Source: Alphaproteobacteria bacterium (GTDB lineage: Bacteria; Pseudomonadota; Alphaproteobacteria; Micavibrionales; Micavibrionaceae). From it: 64,000 nt of DNA. Under the pieces are notes generated by a model. The model did not search any database. It was not told the DNA's origin and saw only the letters and a list, made by a program, of their open reading frames with translations. Below, in pieces: positions 50,633 through 60,892 of the stretch. Position 1 is the stretch's first letter; every line of letters starts with the position of its first letter. The position numbers and the translations under genes are program-made. The DNA lies in contig JAGYOK010000008.1 in the NCBI GenBank assembly GCA_018399685.1, positions 1-64,000 of the forward strand, given 5' to 3'.

Positions 50633-51611
50633 GAAAAATAGTGACGTTCGAAAGATTTTGTTTATTACTTCCAGCCGGATAGGGGATGCGGTTTTGTCTT
50701 CCGGCCTCCTTGATTATGTGCATGAGGAATACCCGGATGCAAGGATAACAATTTGCTGTGGGTCATTGGTTGTTTCCATGTTCGAAGGCGTTCCGGCGCT
50801 GGAGCGCATCATTCCCATTAAGAAGCAGCGTTACAATAAGCATTGGTATGAGCTGTGGAAAGAAATTGTCGGCACGCATTTTGACATAGTAATTGATCTG
50901 CGTAACTCAATCGTCTCGCGTTTGATCTGCGCAAGGCAGCGTTATATATACGGCTCTCGGATTGATAAAAGCATAGCAAAGGTTCTGCAAAATGCTTCTG
51001 TGATGAATCTTGATCCGGCGCCAGCCCCGAAGATGTGGTTTACTGATGCCCAGAAACAGCGCGCGGCTGAGCTTATTCCTGATGGCGGGGGAGTGTTTGG
51101 CGTTGGCCCTACATCAAACTGGGTTGGCAAGACATGGCCTCAGGATCGCTTTATCGAGATTATTGACTGGATGATCGGCAAGGGGGGCTTGATGGAAGGT
51201 GCTCGCGTGGCTGTGTTTGCCGCTCCCGGCGAAGAAGCGGTGGCGCGACAGGTTTTAGAATCTGTGCCGGAAGGGCAGCGTCTGGATATTATTGCCAGGG
51301 GAACGCCCGGTGATGCCGCGGCTTGTCTGGAGCGCTGCGATTTTTATATTGGCAATGACTCTGGTTTGATGCATTGCTCTGCTGCTGTTGGAACGCCTAC
51401 GCTTGGTTTGTTCGGGCCGGGATATCCTGATATTTATGGCCCATGGGGCGAGCATACGGCAATCGCACGTACGCCGGAAACAGTCTATGAGCTGACGGGC
51501 TATGAAGGGTATGACTCCAAAACTTGCGGCTGTTTGATGGAAAGTCTGACAGTGGAGCATGTAAAGGATGTCATAAAAGAAAACTGGCCAAAATTAATGG
51601 CCAGCTCATAA
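50622..51611 (+). CDS. glycosyltransferase family 9 (heptosyltransferase-like)
   Basis: ILFITSSRIGDAVLSSGLLDYV; FYIGNDSGLMHCSAAVGTPTLGLFGPG. Confidence 0.9.
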   Translation: MCAMKNSDVRKILFITSSRIGDAVLSSGLLDYVHEEYPDARITICCGSLVVSMFEGVPALERIIPIKKQRYNKHWYELWKEIVGTHFDIVIDLRNSIVSRLICARQRYIYGSRIDKSIAKVLQNASVMNLDPAPAPKMWFTDAQKQRAAELIPDGGGVFGVGPTSNWVGKTWPQDRFIEIIDWMIGKGGLMEGARVAVFAAPGEEAVARQVLESVPEGQRLDIIARGTPGDAAACLERCDFYIGNDSGLMHCSAAVGTPTLGLFGPGYPDIYGPWGEHTAIARTPETVYELTGYEGYDSKTCGCLMESLTVEHVKDVIKENWPKLMASS

Positions 51612-51632
51612 ATTCATATCTTTTAATCAGAA

Positions 51633-52151
51633 TTATTTATTCAAATGGTCGTAGTCGCTTCTACGTTTCTCGTAATGTTTGATATTTTGTGCACGATATC
51701 TGTAATTCGTGTGTGTATCGAGGTAGTTTTCGTGAGCTTGTTCCATAACATCAAAAGGAACATATTTGATGCGCTCCCACCCTTTGGCGACCATACAGCC
51801 CTCAAAGTCGATGTAGTCAGAGTGCTCGGCAAAAAGCTCTTTGTCGCGCTCCGGAGTGTCCCAGCCAGCGAGACGTGCTTCTTCGTCGGTGAGGACAACG
51901 CCATCGACATATTCGGGAATTGCGTCACGAACAGCGCCGAGGCGTTCCAGTTCGCGAAGCTCAACAACACAACGTGCGATGTCCCGGTTCAGCATCTGCT
52001 GCGCCTTTGGACCACGAAGATATAATGCTGAAGAGGAACTAATCCGTTGCCAGTATTGACCTTTATGCTCAATTTGGTCGTTTACGCCAGCAAAAGAGGG
52101 AAGAGAAAATGTCATGGCAAAGGCCAAGACCAGAAAAGAACGCATAATCAT
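51633..52151 (-). CDS. hypothetical secreted protein
   Basis: Signal peptide MIMRSFLVLAFAMTFSLPSFA. Confidence 0.65.
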   Translation of the reverse strand: MIMRSFLVLAFAMTFSLPSFAGVNDQIEHKGQYWQRISSSSALYLRGPKAQQMLNRDIARCVVELRELERLGAVRDAIPEYVDGVVLTDEEARLAGWDTPERDKELFAEHSDYIDFEGCMVAKGWERIKYVPFDVMEQAHENYLDTHTNYRYRAQNIKHYEKRRSDYDHLNK

Positions 52152-52248
52152 ATCGAAAAACTTTTCGTTTTGGTTACTAAAATCAGGTGGAATAATATCA
52201 AAAATAGCATCTTATCTCAATAAAATAATGTAAATAGCTGAATAAAAG

Positions 52249-54000
52249 TTATCTTTGAGCTTCAGGCTCCATCCACCAGCTTTCCAATACCATGCCATAA
52301 ACCGGAGTATTATCGGGGGAGGCAAGGTTTTTTCTATGGGCGATATAGTCAACACCTTTATAGAAGAACGGCACGAAGATATGTTCAGATAATCCAGCTT
52401 GATCAATAAGATGAGCATAGAGAGTAAGCTCTTCATATGTTTTGGCGTCGGCAATTTTCTGTGCGAAATTATCAATCTCTTTGGAGCAGATGCCCGCATA
52501 GTTAAAGCCTGCCTGCCTATCGGCAGCGGCGCATGACCAATAGAGCATTTGTTCTGTTCCGGGGGACAGGCTGTTTTGCCAGTAATGGGTCAGAAAGTCG
52601 TAATCGTAGACATTTTTGCGTTTTTGAAAAGTTGCGCTGTCGGCCATTCTGATATCCACTGTAACCCCAAGGCGTTCAAGCGGGCGTTTATAGGTCAGGG
52701 CAATCTTTTCTTCTTGTATGCTGGACAGGAGAATCTCAATGTGCATTGGCTCTTTGGTGTCTTTATGTACTCGTTTCCCATCTTCAATGATCCAGCCGGA
52801 GGTCTTTAAAAGAGCATCGGCGCTGCGTAGTTTCTCGCGCATTGTAGCATTCGCGCCTTCTTTGGGCGCATCCGGCGTAGCAAGGACGGAGTTGGGAAAA
52901 AAGCTGTTGATGCGTTTGAACTCACCATGGAAAAGGTTCTTGCTTATCCAGTCTTCATCGAAAGCAAGGCTCAGGGCTTTTCTTACATTAATATCGTCGA
53001 AAGGCTTTCTGCGCAGGTTAAATATAAAGCCATGAGCACGTTCGGGGCGGTTATGCTGGATAGATCGCTTTATCATATCGGCGCTCATGCCTTCGTAGGC
53101 GCTTTGCCATTTGCTTATATCCCATTCACGGCGCAGGTCTAAATCCCCTTTTTTGAAGGACTCAAGGGCGATGGTGTCATCGCGGAAGTAATTATAAGTA
53201 ATAGTGTCAAAATTATATTGACCTTTATTCGCCAATAGATCTTTTGCCCAATAATCATTTACGCGCTCATAAGTAATGGTGCGGCCTTGCTCGATTTCTT
53301 TTATACGGTAGGGGCCGTTGGTTAATGGAGGCTCTAATGTTGTTGAATCAAAATCACGCGCTTGCCACCATTTCTTTGAGAGCACAGGCATAAGCGCCAG
53401 TATCATGACGGTTTCGCGGTCATATGTCTGGCCAAGGGTAAAGCTGATTGTCAGCTCGTCCGCCGTTTCCACTTTTTCGACAAGGCGATATATCTGGCGC
53501 ATGTTGGGGCGGCCATGTTCTTTGAGGGTTTCAAAGGAAAAAAGGACATCGCTTGATGTTATTGCGCTTCCGTCGTGGAAGCGGGCTTTCGGGTTAAGGT
53601 GAAAGGTGATAGAAGAGCGGTCATCCGGCACGTCTATGCTTTGCGCAATCAAAGGAACCATCGTAAAAGGCTCATCCCATATGCGGCGCATGAGTCGATC
53701 ATAGATCAGGTTCATATTCTCTGGCGCCTGCCCTTTAAGAGAGTAGGGGTTTAAGGTGTCAAAAGTGCCGATAGCCGCGACTTTGATAGAGCCACCTTTG
53801 GGCGCATCGGGGTTTACATAGCTTAGGTGAGTGCTTGCCCCGTCATATTGGCTTTGCCCATGCATAGCAAGAATTTGTGTGGGAACCTTGGGCTTCTGCA
53901 TGGGGGTATCTGACTTTATAACCGTTTCCGCCATTGCATTTATATGCAAAAGCACGAGAATAAATAGGCTGTTAAGTATATGGGTATAGAATTTTTTCAT
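52249..54000 (-). CDS. ABC transporter extracellular solute-binding protein family 5 (oligopeptide, YejA-like)
   Basis: FDTLNPYSLKGQAP...YDRLMRRIWDEPFTMVPLIAQSI; signal peptide starting at MKKFYTHILN (54000); ORF track starts at 54036. Confidence 0.9.
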   Translation of the reverse strand: MKKFYTHILNSLFILVLLHINAMAETVIKSDTPMQKPKVPTQILAMHGQSQYDGASTHLSYVNPDAPKGGSIKVAAIGTFDTLNPYSLKGQAPENMNLIYDRLMRRIWDEPFTMVPLIAQSIDVPDDRSSITFHLNPKARFHDGSAITSSDVLFSFETLKEHGRPNMRQIYRLVEKVETADELTISFTLGQTYDRETVMILALMPVLSKKWWQARDFDSTTLEPPLTNGPYRIKEIEQGRTITYERVNDYWAKDLLANKGQYNFDTITYNYFRDDTIALESFKKGDLDLRREWDISKWQSAYEGMSADMIKRSIQHNRPERAHGFIFNLRRKPFDDINVRKALSLAFDEDWISKNLFHGEFKRINSFFPNSVLATPDAPKEGANATMREKLRSADALLKTSGWIIEDGKRVHKDTKEPMHIEILLSSIQEEKIALTYKRPLERLGVTVDIRMADSATFQKRKNVYDYDFLTHYWQNSLSPGTEQMLYWSCAAADRQAGFNYAGICSKEIDNFAQKIADAKTYEELTLYAHLIDQAGLSEHIFVPFFYKGVDYIAHRKNLASPDNTPVYGMVLESWWMEPEAQR

Positions 54001-54556
54001 GAATATAGTGATACCAGAATCAGGCAATGTGGCCAAATCGTTTATTGAGTGTTTTACGCTTGCTCAAGGAAATATTGCACAACAGGACGTAGATGCTATT
54101 GCAACGGTTATTCCCCGCAATATGGATTTTTGCGGAAGCATTAACCGGTCTATTGCCAAGGCTGCTGGATACGATGTCGATGCTTTCATTTTAGAGAACA
54201 TATACAAACCCAAGCCTATGGAGGTTTATTCTCTCCCCGGTGGAGCGTTACCGGCGAAAAATATATTAGTCGGGGTCATGCCTTATTATCGCTGTGATAT
54301 TGATCGTCAGGACAGGGATTTAATAAACATCTCCCGCAGGATCATGGAGCTGGCAAGATGTATGCTGGTCAGCCGGATTGCGTTCCCTCCGATAGCATCG
54401 GGAAGCAAGGTATTTCCAAAGAAAAAAGCGGCGCGACTAATCATGCAAGGAATTACGGATCGAATGCATGATGGCTTTGAAGAAGTGCGTTTTGTCTGCC
54501 CGGATGAAAAAACTTTTCAAGTGTTTGATGAGCGGCTAAGCAGCTTTGAGATTTAG
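53999..54556 (+). CDS. divergent macro-domain protein
   Basis: LAQGNIAQQDVDAIATVIPRNMDFCGSINRSIAKAAG...YSLPGGALPAKNILVGVMP...RIAFPPIASGSKVFPKKKAARLI. Confidence 0.7.
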   Translation: MNIVIPESGNVAKSFIECFTLAQGNIAQQDVDAIATVIPRNMDFCGSINRSIAKAAGYDVDAFILENIYKPKPMEVYSLPGGALPAKNILVGVMPYYRCDIDRQDRDLINISRRIMELARCMLVSRIAFPPIASGSKVFPKKKAARLIMQGITDRMHDGFEEVRFVCPDEKTFQVFDERLSSFEI

Positions 54557-55561
54557 CTTGTCTGCCAGTTGCGCAAGTGAAACCAGCGGGCGGGGGCCGA
54601 TATGTGAAATCACTTCGCTGGCGGCCAGAGCGCCGAGCTTCCCACAGTCTTCAAGCGAATATCCGTGTGTGTATCCATATAGGAATCCTGCCGCGAACTG
54701 ATCTCCGGCTCCGGTTGTGTCGATAACTTTTTCTACCGGCAGGGCGGCGATGGTATAAGCTGTATTGTTGCTTATGATGATAGCTCCCTTTTCGCTGCGG
54801 GTGATAATTGCTGTTTCCACATGCTCGCTAATTGCGCTGATGGCGTCGTTAAGGTCTTCTTGCATAAACAGAGAGTTGATTTCATCTTCGTTAGCAAACA
54901 GGATATCCACATGGTTTTCCACAAGCTTTAGGAAGTCTGCGCGGTGGCGGTCTACACAAAATGAATCAGATAGCGTCAGGGCAATCTTGCGGCCAGCTTC
55001 ATGAGCATATCCGGCAGCGACTATAAAGGCTTTCTTGGCTTCTTCGCGGTCGAAAAGATATCCTTCCAGATATACTATCTGAGCCTCGGCAATAAGGTCT
55101 TTGTCTACATCTGTCGGGCATAGCTCAACACTGGCGCCCAGAAATGTGTTCATTGTGCGCTGCGCATCCGGTGTTACGAGAATCATGCAGCGTCCGGTAG
55201 GGGCGGCATTTCCCAGCGGGTGTGTTTCGTAGTGAACTCCCAAAGATTTGATATTATCAGCAAATACTTTGCCCAGTATGTCATCTGCGACTTTTCCGAT
55301 AAAAGCACCTTTGCCCCCGAATGATGCATAGCCAGCCATAGTGTTGGCAGCAGAGCCGCCGGAGGTTTCCGTTCCTTCGGGCATTTGGGTATACAAATCT
55401 ACGGCGCGATTTTCATCTATCAGGGTCATGGCGCTTTTTTCCATACCATGCTGCCGGTTTTGTTCTTCTATAAAACTGTCAGGGACTTGAGATAGTACAT
55501 CGACAAGAGCGTTTCCTAAAGCTACTACACCGTATTTTGTATCAGACATTTTTATGAGCAT
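54536..55561 (-). CDS. PfkB family kinase (adenosine kinase-like)
   Basis: ETSGGSAANTMAGYASFGGKGAFIGKV; DTTGAGDQFAAGFLYG. Confidence 0.92.
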   Translation of the reverse strand: MLIKMSDTKYGVVALGNALVDVLSQVPDSFIEEQNRQHGMEKSAMTLIDENRAVDLYTQMPEGTETSGGSAANTMAGYASFGGKGAFIGKVADDILGKVFADNIKSLGVHYETHPLGNAAPTGRCMILVTPDAQRTMNTFLGASVELCPTDVDKDLIAEAQIVYLEGYLFDREEAKKAFIVAAGYAHEAGRKIALTLSDSFCVDRHRADFLKLVENHVDILFANEDEINSLFMQEDLNDAISAISEHVETAIITRSEKGAIIISNNTAYTIAALPVEKVIDTTGAGDQFAAGFLYGYTHGYSLEDCGKLGALAASEVISHIGPRPLVSLAQLADKLNLKAA

Positions 55562-55633
55562 TCCATTTTTGTTGGTTTTTCGGTAAATATGATTATCCCT
55601 TCTATATTAATTAAAAAAGAAAGGCCATGCCTT

Positions 55634-55747
55634 ATGAGTAAAAAGAATACTGAGAGAGAGAAGATCGTTCAAAAAACGCTGGAAATTGCGGCGTTTGATA
55701 AAGTTCTTGAGCGTAGAGAGCGAATCTTTAACAGCTTTAAGCTATAG
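55634..55747 (+). CDS. small 37-aa ORF (MSKKNTEREKIVQKTLEIAAFDKVLERRERIFNSFKL)
   Basis: Complete ORF with upstream gaaagg; absent from ORF track because of length. Confidence 0.4.
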   Translation: MSKKNTEREKIVQKTLEIAAFDKVLERRERIFNSFKL

Positions 55748-56606
55748 CTTTTTCGTATGGGCCTTCAATAATGTCTTCCAGATAGCCAAGATACGGGATG
55801 GCATTATATGCCCCGTGGTTTTGCACGCTTAGTGTGGCGGCTGTGCAGGCAGTCTTTAATGATCGCTCAAGAGGCAGGCAGGCTTGCAGGCATGCAGCAA
55901 AAAAACCGCAAAAAATATCTAATATGACGTCGTCGCATCCTTGTTCTTTGGGCTGTTCAAGATCATAAGCAATCTTACCGGCTTTTTGAGCGCTAGCTCC
56001 CTGTGTGCCACAGGATTTCGTGGTTATAAGATATACATCATCGTTTATGTCAGACACTTCCGAGCTTTCATCGCATACGATAATATCTGCTAGCGCAGCA
56101 AGATTTTTATCAAGGCTTTTGCCAAGGGGAAGGCAGAGCATGATTTTTGCCTCGTTGCTTTTTATCTGTTTAAGCCAGCTAAGGAGGGCGTCGTCTGCAG
56201 CATGGGCGCTGGAAATTACAACCATATTGCGGGCGTTAAAGTGATCTGCGGGCACTATATCCCGAGACAATGAATTGTCATCAAGAGCAACGATATTGGT
56301 TTTTTGATCCAGAATATTTAAGCTTATGGCTAAAGAGCTTTGCTTTGGATCTTTGCCAAGAGCAGAGGTTTGCACGCCTTCCTTGCGCAGGATATCGAGG
56401 GCATATTGCCCCAAAAGGTCAGTTCCGATTGTGCTTACGAGAGAGACTCTGGCGCCGCAACGTGCAGCACTAATAGCTTGCAAGGCGCCGTGTCCTGTTA
56501 AATCAAGAGATGGCGGATTAGCTATTTCATTGCTTGAATGGGGAGTGAGGGGCTCATTTAGTTGCGCATCAATGTTAATGGCAATATTTCCTATGACGTG
56601 TATCAT
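55737..56606 (-). CDS. PfkB/ribokinase family carbohydrate kinase
   Basis: GHGALQAISAARCGARVSLVSTIGTDLLGQYALDILRKEGV; C-terminal DVILDIFCGFFAACLQ. Confidence 0.83.
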   Translation of the reverse strand: MIHVIGNIAINIDAQLNEPLTPHSSNEIANPPSLDLTGHGALQAISAARCGARVSLVSTIGTDLLGQYALDILRKEGVQTSALGKDPKQSSLAISLNILDQKTNIVALDDNSLSRDIVPADHFNARNMVVISSAHAADDALLSWLKQIKSNEAKIMLCLPLGKSLDKNLAALADIIVCDESSEVSDINDDVYLITTKSCGTQGASAQKAGKIAYDLEQPKEQGCDDVILDIFCGFFAACLQACLPLERSLKTACTAATLSVQNHGAYNAIPYLGYLEDIIEGPYEKAIA

Positions 56607-56707
56607 TATCTATCTTCTATATTATTTGTTTATTTATTCTACGGGCACACAGAAAAAATTGCAAAAGATTGCAGCAAAGGGTGATCCTAACAAAAATTAA
56701 AAAAGAA

Positions 56708-56893
56708 TTACACCAGAATATCGAGCATTGTCCCGCGCGCTTCATTGATGGGGGCAGACTTGGCAGTTTGCTGCGCCATCTTGCTCATCTGCTGGGCTTG
56801 ATCGAGATTATGTTTTACAGGAGACAACGCCATACTTTCGCGTGCCATTCCCATATCGGTATGTATTGATGATTGTATGTTCATAGATTTCAC
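56708..56893 (-). CDS. small conserved-looking protein, possibly YjfB-type motility protein
   Basis: 61 aa, MNIQSSIHTDMGMARESMALSPVKHNLDQAQQMSKMAQQ. Confidence 0.35.
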   Translation of the reverse strand: MKSMNIQSSIHTDMGMARESMALSPVKHNLDQAQQMSKMAQQTAKSAPINEARGTMLDILV

Positions 56894-57082
56894 CTGTTAC
56901 GTTCGGGGACTATAACATAATATTTGCTGCATGTTGATATAAAAAAAGGGGCAAGATTGTTTAATTCACTGATTGTTCTTATGTACGACTCGCATTAATA
57001 TGTTCTTCCTAAACTATTTCGTTGTAACGCCCGTGGACGTAGCCTTAAATTGGGTTTATGTTGATAAAAGAGGAATATTTGC

Positions 57083-57514
57083 ATGGAATGTAAACGTATC
57101 ATTATGAATTATACAGTTCCTCCCGCTGCCGAAGATCTGGAGGATCTTACAAGCTTCCTGTGGGATAGCCTGCCCGATGAGCTAGTCTCGCGGTGCGATG
57201 ATCTGATGATTGCGGTAGAAGAATTGGCGGACGACACGACGCTTGATGATCTGGATGTTGAAGATCCTTTTGAATTACTGGCCTTATACAAAGATGGAAA
57301 AGAGATATCTCCGGGGGTCGAGCGCAAGGTCGCCAGTGAAGATGATGTGCTGGTTCTTTACCGTAGGCCTATTTTGGATATGTGGTGTGAGATGCAGGAA
57401 GATCTGCAAAATTTAATCAGGCAGGTTGTTATAGAAGAGATCGGGCGGCATTTTGACTTTTCCGAGGAAGATATAGAAGAAATGACGGGACGCCACTATC
57501 AAGGCCTGTTATAA
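57083..57514 (+). CDS. Zincin_1-type metallopeptidase-family protein with degenerate zinc motif
   Basis: PFELLALYKDG...LVLYRRPILDMW...QVVIEEIGRHFDFSEEDIEEM aligns with the family's HEIGHHFGxSDxDM region. Confidence 0.68.
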   Translation: MECKRIIMNYTVPPAAEDLEDLTSFLWDSLPDELVSRCDDLMIAVEELADDTTLDDLDVEDPFELLALYKDGKEISPGVERKVASEDDVLVLYRRPILDMWCEMQEDLQNLIRQVVIEEIGRHFDFSEEDIEEMTGRHYQGLL

Positions 57515-57640
57515 ACATTTTTCTAACATGTTTTACAGTTTTTGCTGAAAAACAGGAAACTTCGCGATTAGAAAACTATGCAGAGTGTTTCGTGTTATGG
57601 TACAGTGCGTTGTCGTTGAAGTTTTCAAATCGTAAGTAAC

Positions 57641-58900
57641 TTGATAAAAATTTGGGATAGTAGTTTGTTTCGTATAGTCCATAGCTTTTCTTTGGCGGTT
57701 TTAATCACATTATTATGGACGTGTGCCGGTTATGCGCAAAGCGTTCCGGTTACGGTTGATGGTAGTGTCCCCGGCCTGACGGGGACTGTTCGCAATACGT
57801 GTGACCCGGCTATTGAGGAAGTTATCAGAAATCAGGCATGGGAAGCAGCTCAGCGCGAAATTTCACAAAATGCGAATATATATGCGCGGCCAGATAGTGT
57901 TTTGTCTCTGTCATGTTTTGATTCATGGATGGATCATCAAAACTGGTATGCCAATAATAACTTTCCTGTGAATCCTGATGAATCAAAAGGCAAATTGTTG
58001 GGCGGTCTTATGACTGATCTTTTTATAATTCTTCCCGATGACATTATTACGAGTGTAGATCCAAACCTGACTGAAGGTTATGTGCAATATGGTATTCTTG
58101 AGATACTGGTGTTAGACCAACTGGTAGATGTTGGAAGCGTCACGGGAAAAGTGGATGATGTGGCAACTCTTTTTTGGTGTATTGGTGATAAAAGACGTCA
58201 TATAAGTAATTCATTTCCAGGTCGCATGATTGGAGATCGTGCCAAAAGGCAAAATCCGACTCCGGCCTATTCGGCTATTTATTCCGGACTTGGTAGTAGT
58301 GTTAATTCGAGCAGATATAACTGTGACATGATGAACAGGGTATGGCAGCGGACGAAGTGCTATGATTTTGCTACAGAAGATAATGAATTTTATGCATCAG
58401 GGACGGCCTATACCGGCGGTATGGATCATGACGGTTTTTATACCTTTAAAGATTATGTGTCCAACGAATATCGCAGAGAGCCCAGATCGTGTGCTCTTCC
58501 AAGTACAACTATGGTAAAAATTCCATCTCTTATGGATCTGCGGTGCTATTTGCAGGCACATGGCCCGCCGGGGATGCCTATTGATTCTCCGACAATTCCG
58601 GGCTTTGCCTGGATCGGTGGAGCGTCTTACACGGATCCAAGTGGCAGGGCGATGACATGGCCGGTGGCACATGCAAAAGCAAATCCTCCGGCTGGTACTC
58701 CAGGTGCGGGGGATGCCATGCTGCATTACTGGAGTTTACTTTCCGGCGATACGTCTGTTCCTTGCGCCGCACCTATACGCACAGGCTTTGTTGTTTTAGG
58801 GGAATCAAATACTCAGTATTATGATGCGGTCTGTCCAAATCCCGGATGTTTTTATACAGCTCCCGGCTCGCTTGCCGGAATGGGCAGTTGTTCCCGATAA
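57641..58900 (+). CDS. hypothetical secreted Cys-containing protein
   Basis: N-terminal signal sequence (...CAGYAQS); multiple cysteines; no recognised family. Confidence 0.7.
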   Translation: MIKIWDSSLFRIVHSFSLAVLITLLWTCAGYAQSVPVTVDGSVPGLTGTVRNTCDPAIEEVIRNQAWEAAQREISQNANIYARPDSVLSLSCFDSWMDHQNWYANNNFPVNPDESKGKLLGGLMTDLFIILPDDIITSVDPNLTEGYVQYGILEILVLDQLVDVGSVTGKVDDVATLFWCIGDKRRHISNSFPGRMIGDRAKRQNPTPAYSAIYSGLGSSVNSSRYNCDMMNRVWQRTKCYDFATEDNEFYASGTAYTGGMDHDGFYTFKDYVSNEYRREPRSCALPSTTMVKIPSLMDLRCYLQAHGPPGMPIDSPTIPGFAWIGGASYTDPSGRAMTWPVAHAKANPPAGTPGAGDAMLHYWSLLSGDTSVPCAAPIRTGFVVLGESNTQYYDAVCPNPGCFYTAPGSLAGMGSCSR

Positions 58901-58924
58901 ATAACTACCTTATCGTGTGTTTAT

Positions 58925-60892
58925 TCACAGCGCTTTATTCATGAATTCTGACATGCGCCGCGCGAATTGTCCGGGGTTGTCTATTGGCTCGCCTTGAATA
59001 ATCTTTGCCTGATCGAGCAACAAATAAACCGCATCATTGATATCTTCGCCTTTGTTATTAAGTCCGGCAATTTTCGCTATCAAAGCATGAGAGGGGTTAA
59101 TCTCCAGCACAGGCTTGGTTCCTGCCTCATATTTTTGATGCAGGCGCAATACGCGCTCCATATACATATCCACGCCACCATCAGGAGCAACAAGGCAAAC
59201 CGGAGAATCTGTAAGGCGTTTTGATCTGCGTACATTATGGATTTTGTCTTTCAGGATTTCCTGCATTTTGGTGATAAGAGCACTTATAGCGGGATCGTCC
59301 TTTTTGTCGGCCTTATCGGTTTCAGATTTTTCTTTGCTATCGGTGTTGTCGCCTTTATCGCTTTTTTCGCCGTTATCCAGACTGTCAAAATCAACATCGC
59401 CTTTTGTGATCGACTGGAAGGGGATGTCTTTATAATCAAGGACAGTTTGTAGCCAGAAATCGTCAATAGTATCGGTAAAGAACAGAACCTCTACGTCTCT
59501 GGATTTAAAGCCCTCAAGTTGCGGGCTGTTTTTGATATTATCCAGTGACTCGCCGCTTAGGTAATAAATCTTGTCTTGACCGGCTTTCATGCGCTCGACG
59601 TAATCGGCAAGTGATGTAAGCTCTGCCCCGTCATCGCGGGAAGAGTAGAATCGGCAGATTTTGAGCAGGCTCTGGCGGTGCTCTGTTGCGTCGTATAAGC
59701 CCTCCTTAACAGCCGGGCCGAACTGCCCCCAGAATGTGGCAAAGGCCGCAGGATCGTTACGGGATAATTTGTCCATGTCACTTAAAACACGGCGCGCAAC
59801 GGCACTGCGGATTTTTTCGATTGTCGGGTTGTGTTGCAGAGACTCACGGCTGATATTCAGCGGTAAATCCTCGCTGTCGATAATGCCACGCATAAAGCGC
59901 AGCCATGGATACATAAGGTTTTCTAGATTGTCTGTGATAAATACCCTGCGCACATAGAGCTTTACAAAGTTGCGGCGGGAAGGATCAAACAAATCCCACG
60001 GGCGCAAAGTCGGCGTATAGAGCAGGGAGCTAAACTCTATGGTGCCCTCGGCCTTCCAGTGAGAGGTCATAATCGGCTCATCAAAACCACCGGAAATATT
60101 CTTGTAAAAGCTGTCATACTCCTCTTTTGTGATTTCGCTTTTGGGGCGCATCCACAAGGCCGAAGTGCTGTTTATAGGTTTTGTGTCTTTATCTTGGGAA
60201 ACGAACTCCGGCGCGCCAAGGAAAATGGGAACGCTTATATGGTCTGAATATTCCTTGATCGTCATTTCAATTTTCTGATCGAGCATAAATTCTGATGCTT
60301 CGTCTTTTATTGAAAGCGTAACGGCTGTTCCGCGCTGCCCATCCAGACGGGCTGCTTCTGCGCTACTTGCTTCACGAATTGTAAATCCGTCATGGCCGTT
60401 TGATTCCCACAGCCATATATCGTCATTGCCTGCCTTGCGGCTTATAACCTGTATTTTATTGGCTACCATAAAACCGGCGTAAAAGCCTACGCCAAACTGG
60501 CCAATGAGTTTGAGCCTGTCTTTGCCGTCTCCCATTTGCTCCATCTGCTCCATAAGAGCGGCGGTTCCTGATTTGGCGATTGTTCCTAAATTATCGGCAA
60601 GCTCGTCCTTGCTCATTCCGATGCCGTTATCAACAACAGTTAGTGTACGGGCTGTTGTGTCCTTATAAGTGCATATGCGAAAATCCGGATTGTCTTTTAT
60701 AAGGTCAGGATTAGAAATAGCGTCGTAACGCAAGCGGTCGCATGCATCGGCGCTGTTGGAAATCAGCTCCCGCAAAAAGACATCGTGGTTTGTATAAAGT
60801 GCATGTGTAACAATTCGTAATAGTCTTGAGACATCGGCGCTGAAGCTTTTTTGCTCGAAAGACTCGGTTGTTCCTTTTTTCTTTGCGCTCAT
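58925..60892 (-). CDS. htpG: molecular chaperone HtpG (Hsp90)
   Basis: LRELISNSADACDRLRY; DNGIGMSKDEL; GQFGVGFYAGFMVA. Confidence 0.98.
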   Translation of the reverse strand: MSAKKKGTTESFEQKSFSADVSRLLRIVTHALYTNHDVFLRELISNSADACDRLRYDAISNPDLIKDNPDFRICTYKDTTARTLTVVDNGIGMSKDELADNLGTIAKSGTAALMEQMEQMGDGKDRLKLIGQFGVGFYAGFMVANKIQVISRKAGNDDIWLWESNGHDGFTIREASSAEAARLDGQRGTAVTLSIKDEASEFMLDQKIEMTIKEYSDHISVPIFLGAPEFVSQDKDTKPINSTSALWMRPKSEITKEEYDSFYKNISGGFDEPIMTSHWKAEGTIEFSSLLYTPTLRPWDLFDPSRRNFVKLYVRRVFITDNLENLMYPWLRFMRGIIDSEDLPLNISRESLQHNPTIEKIRSAVARRVLSDMDKLSRNDPAAFATFWGQFGPAVKEGLYDATEHRQSLLKICRFYSSRDDGAELTSLADYVERMKAGQDKIYYLSGESLDNIKNSPQLEGFKSRDVEVLFFTDTIDDFWLQTVLDYKDIPFQSITKGDVDFDSLDNGEKSDKGDNTDSKEKSETDKADKKDDPAISALITKMQEILKDKIHNVRRSKRLTDSPVCLVAPDGGVDMYMERVLRLHQKYEAGTKPVLEINPSHALIAKIAGLNNKGEDINDAVYLLLDQAKIIQGEPIDNPGQFARRMSEFMNKAL

